Assembly: GCF_051014685.1 (NCBI RefSeq)
Contig: NW_027478439.1
Span: 62,001-126,000 of the forward strand
Origin: Ptiloglossa arizonensis
Lineage: Eukaryota; Arthropoda; Insecta; Hymenoptera; Colletidae
Direction: 5' to 3'
DNA: 64,000 bases
Shown here: one piece after another, positions 36,403 through 49,829 of the stretch
How the letters are laid out: the number at the start of each line of letters is the position of its first letter
Position numbering within the stretch: the stretch's first letter is position 1
Notes under the pieces: generated by a model
The model's database searches: none
The model's input: only the letters and a program-made list of their open reading frames with translations
What the model was told of the DNA's origin: nothing
Made by a program: the position numbers and the translations under genes

Positions 36403-38208
36403 TTGCGCACATTGCTCCTCCAAACGCTTAACCAGAATGGCCTAGGGAAAAAGTACACATACCGTCGTAATCGGGCGACTTTCTACTTACAGATGCATTA
36501 GGAATTTTTGTGTTTGGTCAATCCTTTCGCTGGATATGGGAGTTTGAAGCTAAGAAATGGTTGAGAAGACAACAAATTTTGCACACTTCTGCTGCTCCAA
36601 AAGCTTAACCAGAATGGCCTACGGAAAAAATACACATACCGCTGTAATCGGGCGACTTTCTACTTTCAGATGCATTAGGAATTTTTGTGTTTGGTCAATC
36701 CTTTCGCGGGATATGGGAGTTTGAAGCTAAGAAGCGGTTGAGAAGACAACAAATTTTTCGCACTTCTGCTGCTACAAACGCTTATCCAGAATGGCCTAGG
36801 GAAATAATACGCATACCGTTGTAATCGGGCGACTTTCTACTTTCAGATGCAATAGGAATTTTTGTGTTTGGTCAATCCGTTCGCGGGATATGGGAGTTTG
36901 AAGCTAAGAAATGGTTGAGAAGACAACAAATTTTTCGCACTTCTGCTGCTACAAACGCTTATCCAGAATGGCCTAGGGAAAAAATACACATACCGTAGTA
37001 ATCGGGAGAGTTTCTACTTTCAGACGCAACAGGAACTTTTGGGTTTGGTCAATCCGTTCACGAGATATGGGAGTTTGAGGCTAAGAAATGGTTGAGCAGA
37101 CAACAAATTTTTCCCACTTCTGCTGCTCCAAACGCTTAACCACAATGGCCTAGGGAAAAAATACACATACCTTTGTAATCGGGAGAGTTTCTACTTTCAG
37201 ACGCAACAGGAATTTTTGGGTTTGGTCAAGCCGTTCGCGAGATACGGGAGTTTGAAGCTAAGAAATGATTGAGATGACGACAAATTTTGCGCACTTCTGT
37301 TGCTCCAAACGCTTAACCAGAATGGCCTAGGAAAAAAATACACATACCGTTGTAATCGGGCGAGTATCTACTTTCAGATGCAATTGTAATTTTTGGGTTT
37401 GGTCAATCCGTTCGCGAGATATGGGAGTTTGAATCTAAGAAATGGTTGAGAAGACAACAAATTTTTCCCACCTCTGCTGCTCCAAACGCTTAACCACAAT
37501 GGCCTAGGGAAAAAATACACATACCTTTGTAATCTGGAGAGTTTCTACTTTCAGACGCAACAGGAATTTTTGGGTTTGGTCAATCCGTTCGCGAGATATG
37601 GGAGTTAGAAGCTAAGAAATGGTTGAGCAGACAACAAATTTTTCGTACATCTGCTGCTGCAAACGCTTAACCAGAATGGTCTAGGGAAAAAAAAAACACA
37701 TACCGTTGTAATCGGGCGAGTTTCTACTTTCAGACGAAGTAGGAATTTTTGGGCCTGGTCAAACCTTTCGCGAGATATGGGAGTTTGAATCAAAGAAATG
37801 GTTGAGAAGACAACGAATTTTACGCACTTCTGCTGCTCCAAACGCTTAACCAGAATGACCTAGGGGAAAAATACACATACCGTTGTAATCGAGCGAGTTC
37901 CTACTTTCAGACGCAACAGGAACTTTTGGGTTTGGTCAATCCGTTCACGAGATATGGGAGTTTGAAGATAAGAAATGATTGAGATGACGACATATTTTGC
38001 GCACTTCTGTTGCTCCAAACGCTTAACCAGAATGGCCTAGGAAAAAAATACACATACCGTTGTAATCGGGAGAGTTTCTACTTTCAGACGCAACAGGAAC
38101 TTTTGGGTTTGGTCAATCCGTTCACGAGATATGGGAGTTTGAGGCTAAGAAATGGTTGAGCAGACAACAAATTTTTCCCACTTCTGCTGCTCCAAACGCT
38201 TAACCACA
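36403..38208 (+). repeat. 1.8-kb block duplicated from 31,800-33,605 (right copy)
   Basis: Partner of the left copy. Its first part (36,401 to about 37,436) also matches 34,455 to 35,490 at 1,946 bp (11 monomers minus one base) and about 39,412 to 40,320 at 3,011 bp. The segment that starts with 'cctccaaacg' is therefore present at least four times in domain 2. This copy lost one base at 'cacattgctcc' near 36415, where the others read 'cacatctgctcc'. Confidence 0.85.
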
Positions 38209-41200
38209 ATGGCCTAGGGAAAAAATACACATACCTTTGTAATCGGGAGAGTTTGTACTTTCAGACGCAACAGGAATTTTTGCGTTTGGTCAAGCCGTTC
38301 GCGAGATACGGGAGTTTGAAGCTAAGAAATGATTGAGATGACGACAAATTTTGCGCAATTCTGTTGCTCCAAACGCTTAACCAGAATGGCCTAGGAAAAA
38401 AATACACATACCGTTGTAATCGGGAGAGTTTCTACTTTCAGACGCAACAGGAACTTTTGGGTTTGGTCAATCCGTTCGCGAGATATGGGAGTTTGAATCT
38501 AAGAAATGGTTGAGAAGACAACGAATTTTACGCACTTCTGCTGCTCCAAACGCTTAAACAGAATGACCTAGGGGAAAAATACACATACCGTTGTAATCGA
38601 GCGAGTTCCTACTTTCAGACGCAACAGGAACTTTTGGGTTTGGTCAATCCGTTCACGAGATATGGGAGTTTGAAGCTAAGAAATGATTGAGATGACGACA
38701 AATTTTGCGCACTTCTGTTGCTCCAAACGCTTAACCAGAATGGCCTAGGAAAAAAATACACATACCGTTGTAATCGGGAGAGTTTCTACTTTCAGACGCA
38801 ACAGGAACTTTTGGGTTTGGTCAATCCGTTCACGAGATATGGGAGTTTGAGGCTAAGAAATGGTTGAGCACACAACAAATTTTTCCCACTTCTGCTGCTC
38901 CAAACGCTTAACCACAATGACCTAGGGAAAAAATACACATACCGTTGCAATCGGCAGACTTTCTACATTCAGACGCAACAGGAATATTTGGGTTTGGTCA
39001 ATCCGTTCGCGAGATATGGGAGTTCGAAGCTAAGAAATGGTTGTGAAGACAAGAAATTTTTCGCTCTTCTGATGCTCCAAACACATGACCAGAATGGCCT
39101 AGGGACAAAATACACATACCGTTGTAATCGGGAGAATTCCTATATTCAGACGCATCACGAATTTTTGGGCTTGGTCAATCCGTACGCGAGATATGGGAGT
39201 TTGAAGCTAAGAAATGGTTGAGCAGACAACAAATTTTTCGTACATCTGCTGCTGCAAACGCTTAACCAGAATGGTCTAGGGAAAAAATACACATACCGTT
39301 GTAATCGGGCGACTTTCTGCTTTCAGATGCAATAGTAATTTTTGGGTTTGGTCAATCCCTTCGCGAGATATGGGAGTTTGAATCTAAGAAATGGTTGAGA
39401 AGACAACAAATTTTGCGCACATCTGCTCCTCCAAACGCTTAACCAGAATGGCCTAGGGAAAAAGTACACATACCGTCGTAATCGGGCGACTTTCTACTTA
39501 CAGATGCATTAGGAATTTTTGTGTTTGGTCAATCCTTTCGCTGGATATGGGAGTTTGAAGCTAAGAAATGGTTGAGAAGACAACAAATTTTGCACACTTC
39601 TGCTGCTCCAAAAGCTTAACCAGAATGGCCTACGGAAAAAATACACATACCGCTGTAATCGGGCGACTTTCTACTTTCAGATGCATTAGGAATTTTTGTG
39701 TTTGGTCAATCCTTTCGCGGGATATGGGAGTTTGAAGCTAAGAAGCGGTTGAGAAGACAACAAATTTTTCGCACTTCTGCTGCTACAAACGCTTATCCAG
39801 AATGGCCTAGGGAAATAATACGCATACCGTTGTAATCGGGCGACTTTCTACTTTCAGATGCAATAGGAATTTTTGTGTTTGGTCAATCCGTTCGCGGGAT
39901 ATGGGAGTTTGAAGCTAAGAAATGGTTGAGAAGACAACAAATTTTTCGCACTTCTGCTGCTACAAACGCTTATCCAGAATGGCCTAGGGAAAAAATACAC
40001 ATACCGTAGTAATCGGGAGAGTTTCTACTTTCAGACGCAACAGGAACTTTTGGGTTTGGTCAATCCTTTCACGAGATATGGGAGTTTGAGGCTAAGAAAT
40101 GGTTGAGCAGACAACAAATTTTTCCCACTTCTGCTGCTCCAAACGCTTAACCACAATGGCCTAGGGAAAAAATACACATACCTTTGTAATCGGGAGAGTT
40201 TCTACTTTCAGACGCAACAGGAATTTTTGGGTTTGGTCAAGCCGTTCGCGAGACACGGGAGTTTGAAGCTAAGAAATGATTGAGATGACGACAAATTTTG
40301 CGCAATTCTGTTGCTCCAAACGCTTAACCAGAATGGCCTAGGAAAAAAATACACATACCGTTGTAATCGGGAGAGTTTCTACTTTCAGACGCAACAGGAA
40401 CTTTTGGGTTTGGTCAATCCGTTCGCGAGATATGGGAGTTTGAATCTAAGAAATGGTTGAGAAGACAACGAATTTTACGCACTTCTGCTGCTCCAAACGC
40501 TTAAACAGAATGACCTAGGGGAAAAATACACATACCGTTGTAATCGAGCGAGTTCCTACTTTCAGACGCAACAGGAACTTTTGGGTTTGGTCAATCCGTT
40601 CACGAGATATGGGAGTTTGAAGCTAAGAAATGATTGAGATGACGACAAATTTTGCGCACTTCTGTTGCTCCAAACGCTTAACCAGAATGGCCTAGGAAAA
40701 AAATACACATACCGTTGTAATCGGGAGAGTTTCTACTTTCAGACGCAACAGGAACTTTTGGGTTTGGTCAATCCGTTCACGAGATATGGGAGTTTGAGGC
40801 TAAGAAATGGTTGAGCACACAACAAATTTTTCCCACTTCTGCTGCTCCAAACGCTTAACCACAATGACCTAGGGAAAAAATACACATACCGTTGCAATCG
40901 GCAGACTTTCTACATTCAGACGCAACAGGAATATTTGGGTTTGGTCAATCCGTTCGCGAGATATGGGAGTTCGAAGCTAAGAAATGGTTGTGAAGACAAG
41001 AAATTTTTCGCTCTTCTGATGCTCCAAACACATGACCAGAATGGCCTAGGGACAAAATACACATACCGTTGTAATCGGGAGAATTCCTATATTCAGACGC
41101 ATCACGAATTTTTGGGCTTGGTCAATCCGTACGCGAGATATGGGAGTTTGAAGCTAAGAAATGGTTGAGCAGACACCAAATTTTTCGTACATCTGCTGCT

Positions 41201-41254
41201 GCAAACGCTTAACCAGAATGGTCTAGGGAAAAAATACACATACCGTTGTAATCG
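38200..41254 (+). repeat. 11-monomer higher-order repeat (1,947 bp), one full and one partial unit
   Basis: Bases from about 38,200 to 39,307 recur at 40,147 to 41,254, an offset of exactly 1,947 = 11 x 177. Shared private variants include 'gaattcctatattcag', 'gcatcacgaattt', 'ggttgtgaagacaag' and 'cttctgatgctcc'. The copies part at 39,308 and 41,255, where the first reads 'gggcgactttctgc' and the second 'gggagagtttctac'. A difference inside is 'gacaacaaat' against 'gacaccaaat' near 41,175. Confidence 0.85.
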
Positions 41255-43195
41255 GGAGAGTTTCTACTTTCAGACGCAACAGGAACTTTTGGGTTTGGTC
41301 AATCCGTTCGCGAGATATGGGAGTTTGAATCTAAGAAATGGTTGAGAAGACAACAAATTTTTCGCACTTCTGCTGCTACAAACGCTTATCCAGAATGGCC
41401 TAGGGAAATAATACGCATACCGTTGTAATCGGGCGACTTTCTACTTTCAGATGCAATAGGAATTTTTGTGTTTGGTCAATCCGTTCGCGGGATATGGGAG
41501 TTTGAAGCTAAGAAATGGTTGAGAAGACAACAAATTTTTCGCACTTCTGCTGCTACAAACGCCTATCCAGAATGGCCTAGGGAAAAAATACACATACCGT
41601 TGTAATCGAGCGAGTTCCTACTTTCAGACGCAACAGGAACTTTTGGGTTTGGTCAATCCTTTCGCGGGATATGGGAGTTTGAAGCTAAGAAATGGTTGAG
41701 AAGACAACAAATTTTGCACACTTCTGCTGCTCCAAAAGCTTATCCAGAATGGCCTAGGGAAATAGTACACATACCGTTGTAATCGGGCGACTTTCTACTT
41801 TCAGATGCAATAGGAATTTTTGTGTTTGGTCAATCCGTTCGCGGGATATGGGAGTTTGAAGCTAAGAAATGGTTGAGAAGACAAAAAATTTTTCCCACCT
41901 CTGCTGCTCCAAACGCTTAACCACAATGGCCTAGGGAAAAAATACACATACCTTTGTAATCGGGAGAGTTTCTACTTTCACACGCAACAGGAATTTTTGG
42001 GTTTGGTCAAGCCGTTCGCGAGATACGGGAGTTTGAAGCTAAGAAATGGTTGAGCAGACAACAAATTTTTCGTACATCTGCTGCTGCAAACGCTTAACCA
42101 GAATGGTCTAGGGAAAAAATACACATACCGTTGTAATCGGGCAAGTTTCTACTTTCAGACGAAGTAGGAATTTTTGGGCCTGGTCAAACCTTTCGCGAGA
42201 TATGGGAGTTTGAATCAAAGAAATGGTTGAGAAGACAACGAATTTTACGCACTTGTGCTGCCCCAAACGCTTAACCAGAATGACCTAGGGGAAAAATACA
42301 CATACCGTTGTAATCGAGCGAGTTCCTACTTTCAGACACAACAGGAATTTTTGTGTTTGGTCAATCCGTTCGCGAGATATGGGAGCTTGAAACTAAGAAA
42401 TAGTTGAGAACACAACAAATTTTGCGCACTTCTGCTGCTCCAAACGCATGACCAGAATGGCCTAGGGACAAAATGCACATACCGTTGTACTCGGGAGAGT
42501 TTCTACATTCAGACGCAACAGGAATTTTTGGGCTTAGTCAATCCGTACGCGAGATATGGGAGTTTGAAGCTAAGAAATGGTGGAGCAGACAACAAATTTT
42601 TCGTACATCTGCTGCTGCAAACGCTTAACCAGAATGGTCTAGGGAAAAAATACATATACCGTTGTAATCGGGCGAGTCTCTACTTTTAGATGCAAGAGGA
42701 ATTCTTGGGTTTGGTCAATCCGTTCGCGAGATATGGGAGTTTGAAGCTAAGAAATGGTTGAGCAGACAACAAATTTTTCCCCATTCTGCTGCTCCAAACG
42801 CTTAACCAGTATGGCCTAGGAAAAAAATACACATACCGTTGTAATCGGGCGAGCTTCTACTTTCAGATGCAATAGTAATTTTTGGGTTTGGTCAATACCT
42901 TCGCGAGATATGGGAGTTTGAATCTAAGAAATGGTTGAGCAGACAAAAAATTTTTCCCACTTCTGCTGCTACAAACGCTTAACCAGAATGGCCTAGGGAA
43001 GAAATACACATACCGTTGTAATCGGGCGACTTTCTACTTTCAGATGCAATAGGAATTTTTGTGTTTGGTCAATCCGTTCGCGAGATATGGGAGTTTGAAT
43101 CTAAGAAATGGTTGAGAAGACAACAAATTTTGCGCACTTCTGCTGCTCCAAACGCTTAACCAGAGTGGCCTACTGAAAAAATACACATACCGTTG

Positions 43196-43720
43196 TAATC
43201 GGGAGAGTTTCTACTTTCAGACGCAGCAGGTATTTTTGGGTTTGGTCAATCCGTTCACGAGATATGGGAGTTTGAAGCTAAGAAATGGTTGAGAAGACAA
43301 CAAATTTTGCTCACTTCTGCTGCTCCAAACGCTTAACCAGAGTGGCCTTGGGAAGAAATACACATACCGTTGTAATCGGGCGACTTTCTGCTTTCAGATG
43401 CAATAGGAATTTTTGGGTTCGGTCAATCCTTTCGTCGGATATGGGAGTTTGAAGCTAAGAAACGGTTGAGAAGACAATAAATTTTTCGCACTTCTGCTAC
43501 AACAAACGCTTATCCAGAATGGCCTAGGGAAAAAATACACATACCGTTGTAATCGGGAGAGTTTCTACTTTCAGACGCAGCAGGTATTTTTGGGTTTGGT
43601 CAATCCGTTCACGAGATATGGGAGTTTGAAGCTAAGAAATGGTTGAGAAGACAACAAATTTTGCTCACTTCTGCTGCTCCAAACGCTTAACCAGAATGAC
43701 CTAGGGGAAAAATACACATA
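43196..43720 (+). repeat. 2-monomer duplication with 'gcagcaggtattt' variant
   Basis: A monomer with 'gggagagtttctac', 'cgcagcaggtatttttggg' and 'aaattttgctcac' starts at 43196 and again at 43550, 354 bp later. Between them lies a 'gggcgactttctgc' monomer with 'gggttcggtcaatcc', 'tttcgtcgg' and 'cttctgctacaacaaacg'. The same 'gcaggtattt' variant reappears at about 58,266, 59,504, 60,920 and 61,981 in domain 3. Confidence 0.7.
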
Positions 43721-44514
43721 CCGTTGTAATCTGGCGAGCTTCTACCTTCAGATGCAATAGTAATTTTTGGGTTTGGTCAATCCTTTCGCGAGATATGGGA
43801 GTTTGAATCTAAGAAATGTTTGAGAAGACAACAAATTTTGCGCACATCTGCTGCTCCAAACGCTTAACCAGAAAGGCCTAGGGAAAAAGTACACATACCG
43901 TCGTAATCGGGCGACTTTCTACTTACAGATGCATTAGGAATTTTTGTGTTTGGTCAATCCTTTCGCGGGATATGAGAGTTTGAAGCTAAGAAATGGTTGA
44001 GAAGACAACAAATTTTTCGCACTTCTGCTGCTACAAACGCTTAACTAGAATGCCCTAGGGAGAAAATACCCATACCGTTGTAATCGGGCGAGTATGTACT
44101 TTCAGATGCAAGAGGAATTTTTGGGCTTGGTCAATCCGTTCGCGAGATATGGGCGTTTGAAGCTAAGAAATGGTTGAGAAGGCTACAAATTTCTCGCAAT
44201 TCTGCTGCTCCAAACGCTTAACAAGAATGGCCTAGGGAAAAAATACACATACCGTTGTAATCGGGCGACTTTCTACTTTCAGATGCAATAGGAATTTTTG
44301 TGTTTGGTCAATCCTTTCGCGGGATATGGGAGTTTGAAGCTAAGAAATGGTTGAGAAGACAACAAATTTTTCGCAATTCTGCTGCTACAAACGCTTGTCC
44401 AGAATGGCCTAGGGAAAAAATACACATACCGTTGTAATCGGGAGAGTTTCTACTTTCAGACGGAGCAGGAATTTTTGGGTTTGGTCAAGCCGTTCGCGAG
44501 CTATGGGAGTTTGA

Positions 44515-45733
44515 AGCTAAGAAATGGTTGAGAAGACAACAAATTTTTCGCACCTGTGCTGCTCCAAACGCTTAACCAGAATGGCCTAGGGAAAAAGTAC
44601 ACATACCGTTGTAATCGGTCGACTTTCTACTTACAGATGCATTAGGTATTTTTGTGTTTGGTCAATCCTTTCGCGGGATATGGGAGTTTGAAGTTAAGAA
44701 ACGGTTGAGAAGACAACAAATTTTTCGCACTTCTGCTGCTACAAACGCTTAACCAGAATGGCCTAGGGAAAAAATACACATACCGTTGTAATCGGGAGAG
44801 TTTCTACTTTCAGACGGAGCAGGAATTTTTGGGTTTGGTCAAGCCGTTCGCGAGCTATGGGAGTTTGAAGCTAAGAAATGGTTGAGAAGACAACAAATTT
44901 TGCGCACTTCTGTTGCTCCAAACCCTTAACCAGTATGACCTAGGAAAAAAATTCACATACCATTGTAATCGGGCGAGTTCCTACTTTCTGACGCAACAGG
45001 AATTTTTGGATTTGGTCAATCCATTCGCGAGATATGGGAGTTTGAAGCTAAGAAATGGTTGAGCAGACAACAAATTCTTCACAATTCTGCTGCTCCAAAC
45101 GCTTAACCACAATGGCCTAGGGTAAAAATACACATACCTTTGTAGTCGGAAGAGTTTCTACTTTCAGACGCAACAGGAATTTTTGGGTTTGGTCAATCAG
45201 TTCACGAGATATTGGAGTTTGAAGCTAAGAAATGGTTGAGAAGACAACAAATTTTTCGCACCTGTGCTGCTCCAAACGCTTAACCAGAATGGCCTAGGGA
45301 AAAAGTACACATACCGTTGTAATCGGTCGACTTTCTACTTACAGATGCATTAGGAATTTTTGTGTTTGGTCAATCCTTTCGCGGGATATGGGAGTTTGAA
45401 GTTAAGAAACGGTTGAGAAGACAACAAATTTTTCGCACTTCTGCTGCTACAAACGCTTAACCAGAATGGCCTAGGGAAAAAATACACATACCGTTGTAAT
45501 CGGGAGAGTTTCTACTTTCAGACGGAGCAGGAATTTTTGGGTTTGGTCAAGCCGTTCGCGAGCTATGGGAGTTTGAAGCTAAGAAATGGTTGAGAAGACA
45601 ACAAATTTTGCGCACTTCTGTTGCTCCAAACCCTTAACCAGTATGACCTAGGAAAAAAATTCACATACCGTTGTAATCGGGCGAGTTCCTACTTTCTGAC
45701 GCAACAGGAATTTTTGGGTTTGGTCAATCCGTT
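44515..45733 (+). repeat. 4-monomer tandem duplication (708 bp)
   Basis: Bases 44,515 to about 45,025 recur at 45,223 to 45,733. Markers are 'cacctgtgctgctcc' at 44551 and 45259, and 'cagtatgacc' at 44931 and 45639 (a third 'cagtatgacc' lies at 45993, two monomers on). Shared private variants are 'gacggagcagg', 'gagctatggg', 'aaacccttaacc' and 'ctttctgacgc'. The only differences I see are 'gcattaggtattt' against 'gcattaggaattt', 'accattg' against 'accgttg' and 'ggatttggtc' against 'gggtttggtc', so the event is recent. Confidence 0.85.
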
Positions 45734-46349
45734 CGCGAGATATGGGAGTTCGAAGCTAAGAAACGGTTGAGAAGACAAGAAATTGTTCGCACTTCTGCTG
45801 CTCCAAACGCATGACCAGAATGGCCTAGGGACAAAATACACATACCGTTGTAATCGGGAGAGTTTCTACATTCAGACGCAACAGGAAATTTTGGGCTTGG
45901 TCAATCCGTACGCGAGATATGGGAGTTTGAAGCTAAGAAATGGTTGAGCAGACAACAAATTTTGCGCACTTCTGTTGCTCCAAACCCTTAACCAGTATGA
46001 CCTAGGAAAAAAATTCACATACCGTTGTAATCGGGCTAGTTCCTACTTTCTGACGCAACAGGAATTTTTGGGTTTGGTCAATCCATTCGCGAGATATGGG
46101 AGTTTGAAGCTAAGAAATGGTTGAGCAGACAACAAATTTTTCCCACTTCTGCAGATCCAAACGCTTAGCCAGAATGGCCTAGGGGAAAAATACACAAACC
46201 GTTGTAATCGGGCGAGTTTCTACTTTCAGATGCAAGAAGAATTTTTGGGTTTGTTCAATCCGTTCGCGAGATATGGGAGTTTGAAGCTAAGAAATGGTTG
46301 AGAAGACAACAAATTTTGCGCACTTCTGCTGCTCCAAACGCTTAACCAG

Positions 46350-46889
46350 AATGGCCTAGGGAAAAAATACACACACATTTGTAATCGAGAGAGTTTCTAC
46401 TTTCAGACGCAACAGGAATTTTTGGGTTTGGTCAATCCGTTCGCGAGATATGGGAGTTCGAAGCTAAGAAATGGTTGGGAAGGCAACAAATTTTGCGCAC
46501 TTCTGCTGCTCCAAACGCTTAACCAGAATGGCCTAGGGGAAAAATACACATACCGTTGTAATCGAGCGAGTTCTTACTTTCAGACGCAACAGGAATTTTT
46601 GGGTTTGGTCAATCCATTCGCGAGATATGGGAGTTTGAAGCTAAGAAATGGTTGAGCAGACAACAAATTTTTCCCACTTCTGCTGCTCCAAACGCTTAGC
46701 CACAATGGCCTAGGGAAAAAATACACACACATTTGTAATCGAGAGAGTTTCTACTTTCAGACGCAACAGGAATTTTTGGGTTTGGTCAATCCGTTCGCGA
46801 GATATGGGAGTTCGAAGCTAAGAAATGGTTGGGAAGGCAACAAATTTTGCGCACTTCTGCTGCTCCAAACGCTTAACCAGAATGGCCTA
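46350..46889 (+). repeat. Short 2-monomer repeat (354 bp)
   Basis: The variant 'cacacacatttgtaatcgag' followed by 'agagtttctac' and 'gagttcgaagctaag' with 'ggttgggaaggc' occurs at about 46,370 and 46,724, 354 bp apart. The flanking halves differ ('aaccagaatgg' against 'agccacaatgg' upstream). Related copies with 'cgggagag' lie at about 49,025 and 49,380. Confidence 0.7.
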
Positions 46890-47904
46890 GGGAAAAAATA
46901 CACATACCGTTTTAATCGGGCGCGTTTCTACTTTCAGATGCAATAGTAATTTTTGGGTTTGGTCAATCCGTTCGCGAGATATGGGAGTTTGAATCTAAGA
47001 AATGGTTGAGAAGACAACAAATTTTGCGCACTTCTGCTGCTCCAAACGCTTAACCAGAGTGGCCTACGGAAAAAATACACATACCGTTGTAATCGGGCGA
47101 CTTTCTACTTTGAGATGCAATAGGAATTTTTGTGTTTGGTCAACCCTTTCGCGGGATATGGGAGTTTGAAGCTAAGAAATGGTTGAGAAGACAACAAATT
47201 TTTCGCACTTCTGCTGCTACAAACGCTTATCCAGAATGGCCTAGGGAAAAAATACACATACCGTTGTAATCGGGCGAGTTCCTAATTTCAGACGCAACAG
47301 GAATTTTTGGGATTGGTCAATCCGTTCGCGAGATATGGGAGTTTGAAGCTAAGAAATGGGTGAGCAGACAACAAATTTTTCCCAATTCTGCTGCTCCAAA
47401 CGCTTAACCAGAATGGCCTAGGGGAAAAATACACATACCGTTGTAATCGAGCGAGTTCTTACTTTCAGACGCAACAGGAATTTTTGTGTTTGGTCAATCC
47501 GTTCGCGAGATATGGGAGCTTGAAGCTAAGAAATGGTTGAGAACACAACAAATTTTGCGCACTTCTGCTGCTCCAAACGCTTAACCAGAATGGCCGCGGG
47601 AATAAATACACGTACAGTTGTAATCGGGAGAGTTTCTATATTCAGACGCAACAGGAAATTTTGGGCTTGGTCAATCCGTACGCGAGATATGGGAGTTTGA
47701 AGCTAAGAAATAGTTAAGCTGACAACAAATTTTTCGTACATCTGCTGCTGCAAACGCTTAACCAGAATGGTCTAGGGAAAAAATACACATACCGTTGTAA
47801 TCGGGCGACTTTCTACTTTCAGATGCATTAGGAATTTTTGTGTTTGGTCAATCCTTTCGCGGGATATGGGAGTTTGAAGCTAAGAAGCGGTTGAGAAGAC
47901 AACA

Positions 47905-48966
47905 AATTTTTCGCACTTCTGCTGCTACAAACGCTTAACTAGAATGCCCTAGGGAGAAAATACCCATACCGTTGTAATCGGGTGAGTATGTACTTTCAGA
48001 TGCAAGAGGAATTTTTGGGCTTGGTCAATCCGTTCGCGAGATATGAGCGTTTGAAGCTATGAAATGGTTGAGAAGGCTACAAATTTCTCGCAATTCTGCT
48101 GCTCCAAACGCTTAACAAGAATGGCCTAGGGAAAAAATACACATACCGTTGTAATCGGGCGACTTTCTACTTTCAGATACAATAGGAATTTTTGTGTTTG
48201 GTCAATCCTTTCGCGGGATATGGGAGTTTGAAGGTAAGAAATGGTTGAGAAGACAACAAATTTTCCGCACTTCTGCTGCTCCAAACGCTTAACCAGAGTG
48301 GCCTACGGAAAAAATACACATACGGTTGTAATCGAGCGACTTTCTACTTTCAGATGCAATAGGAATTTTTGTGTTTGGTCAATCCTTTCGCGGGATATGG
48401 GAGTTTGAAGCTAAGAAATGGTTGAGAAGACAACAAATTTTTCGCACTTCTGCTGCTACAAACGCTTAACTAGAATGCCCTAGGGAGAAAATACCCATAC
48501 CGTTGTAATCGGGTGAGTATGTACCTTCAGATGCAAGAGGAATTTTTGGGCTTGGTCAATCCGTTCGCGAGATATGAGCGTTTGAAGCTATGAAATGGTT
48601 GAGAAGGCTACAAATTTCTCGCAATTCTGCTGCTCCAAACGCTTAACAAGAATGGCCTAGGGAAAAAATACACATACCGTTGTAATCGGGCGACTTTCTA
48701 CTTTCAGATGCAATAGGAATTTTTGTGTTTGGTCAATCCTTTCGCGGGATATGGGAGTTTGAAGGTAAGAAATGGTTGAGAAGACAACAAATTTTCCGCA
48801 CTTCTGCTGCTCCAAACGCTTAACCAGAGTGGCCTACGGAAAAAATACACATACGGTTGTAATCGAGCGACTTTCTACTTTCAGATGCAATAGGAATTTT
48901 TGTGTTTGGTCAATCCTTTCGCGGGATATGGGAGTTTGAAGCTAAGAAATGGTTGAGAAGACAACA
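47905..48966 (+). repeat. 3-monomer tandem duplication (531 bp)
   Basis: Units 47,905 to 48,435 and 48,436 to 48,966 are almost identical. Markers: 'agaatgccctagggag' at 47941 and 48472, 'gaaggtaagaaatgg' at 48230 and 48761, and 'acggttgtaatcgagcgac' at about 48,322 and 48,853. Differences include 'gtactttcag' against 'gtaccttcag' and 'cagatacaatagg' against 'cagatgcaatagg'. The offset is exactly 3 x 177. The same trimer appears again in part at about 58,380 to 58,880. Confidence 0.9.
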
Positions 48967-49829
48967 AATTTTGCGCACATCTGTTGCTCCAAACGCTTAA
49001 CCAGAATGACCTAGGGAAAAAATACACACACATTTGTAATCGGGAGAGTTTCTACTTTCAGACGCAACAGGAATTTTTGGGTTTGGTCAATCGGTTCGCG
49101 AGATATGGGAGTTCGAAGCTGAGAAATGGTTGGGAAGGCAACAAATTTTGCGCACATCTGTTGTTCCAAACGCTTAACCAGAATGACCTAGGGAAAAAAT
49201 ACACACACCTTTGTAATCGGGCGAGTTCCTACTTTCAGACGCAACAGGAATTTTTGGGTTTGGTCAATCCATTCGCGAGATATGGGAGTTTGAATCTAAG
49301 AAATGGTTGAGCAGACAACAAATTTTTCCCACTTCTGCTGCTCCAAACGCTTAGCCACAATGGCCTAGGGAAAAAATGCACACACATTTGTAATCGGGAG
49401 AGTTTCTACTTTCAGACGCAACAGGAATTTTTGGGTTTGGTCAATCGGTTCGCGAGATATGGGAGTTCGAAGCTAAGAAATGGTTGGGAAGGCAACAAAT
49501 TTTGCGCACTTCTGCTGCTCCAAACGCTTAACCAGAATGGCCTAGGGAAAAAATACACATACCGTTTTAATCGGGCGCGTTTCTACTTTCAGATGCAATA
49601 GTAATTTTTGGGTTTGGTCAATCCGTTCGCGAGATATGGGAGTTTGAATCTAAGAAATGGTTGAGAAGACAACAAATTTTGCGCACTTCTGCTGCTCCAA
49701 ACGCTTAACCAGAGTGGCCTACGGAAAAAATACACATACCGTTGTAATCGGACGACTTTCTACTTTGAGATGCAATAGGAATTTTTGTGTTTGGTCAACC
49801 CTTTCGCGGGATATGGGAGTTTGAAGCTA

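Larger units (their letters stand above)
27586..46350 (+). repeat. Satellite domain 2: diverged variant set with 8- to 17-monomer spacings
   Basis: From about 27,585 the variants change. 'agtggcctactgaaa' appears, then monomers with 'gatgcaatagg' or 'gatgcattagg', 'tttcgcgggatatggg', 'gctacaaacgcttatcc', 'cgggagagtttc', 'cacaatggcctaggg' and 'gattgagatgacgac'. A marker monomer with 'gagaatttctacattcag' or a close variant lies at 29925, 31341, 33821, 34352, 36122, 39132 and 41079, spaced 8, 14, 3, 10, 17 and 11 monomers allowing for small indels. A second marker, 'cctccaaacg' followed by 'accgtcgtaatcggg', has its ACCG at 30442, 31858, 34515, 36461 and 39472 (8, 15, 11 and 17 monomers; the 31858 copy reads 'gtcgaaatc'). 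The left edge is sharp. The right edge is a gradual change of variant frequencies and is only approximate. Confidence 0.8.

Noticed and set aside
48984..49310. Longest open frame, 108 codons, + strand
   Set aside because: It is satellite sequence read across nearly two monomers where the usual TGA is changed to TGG. No start context, codon bias or similarity to a protein family. The same frame is closed in almost all other monomers.
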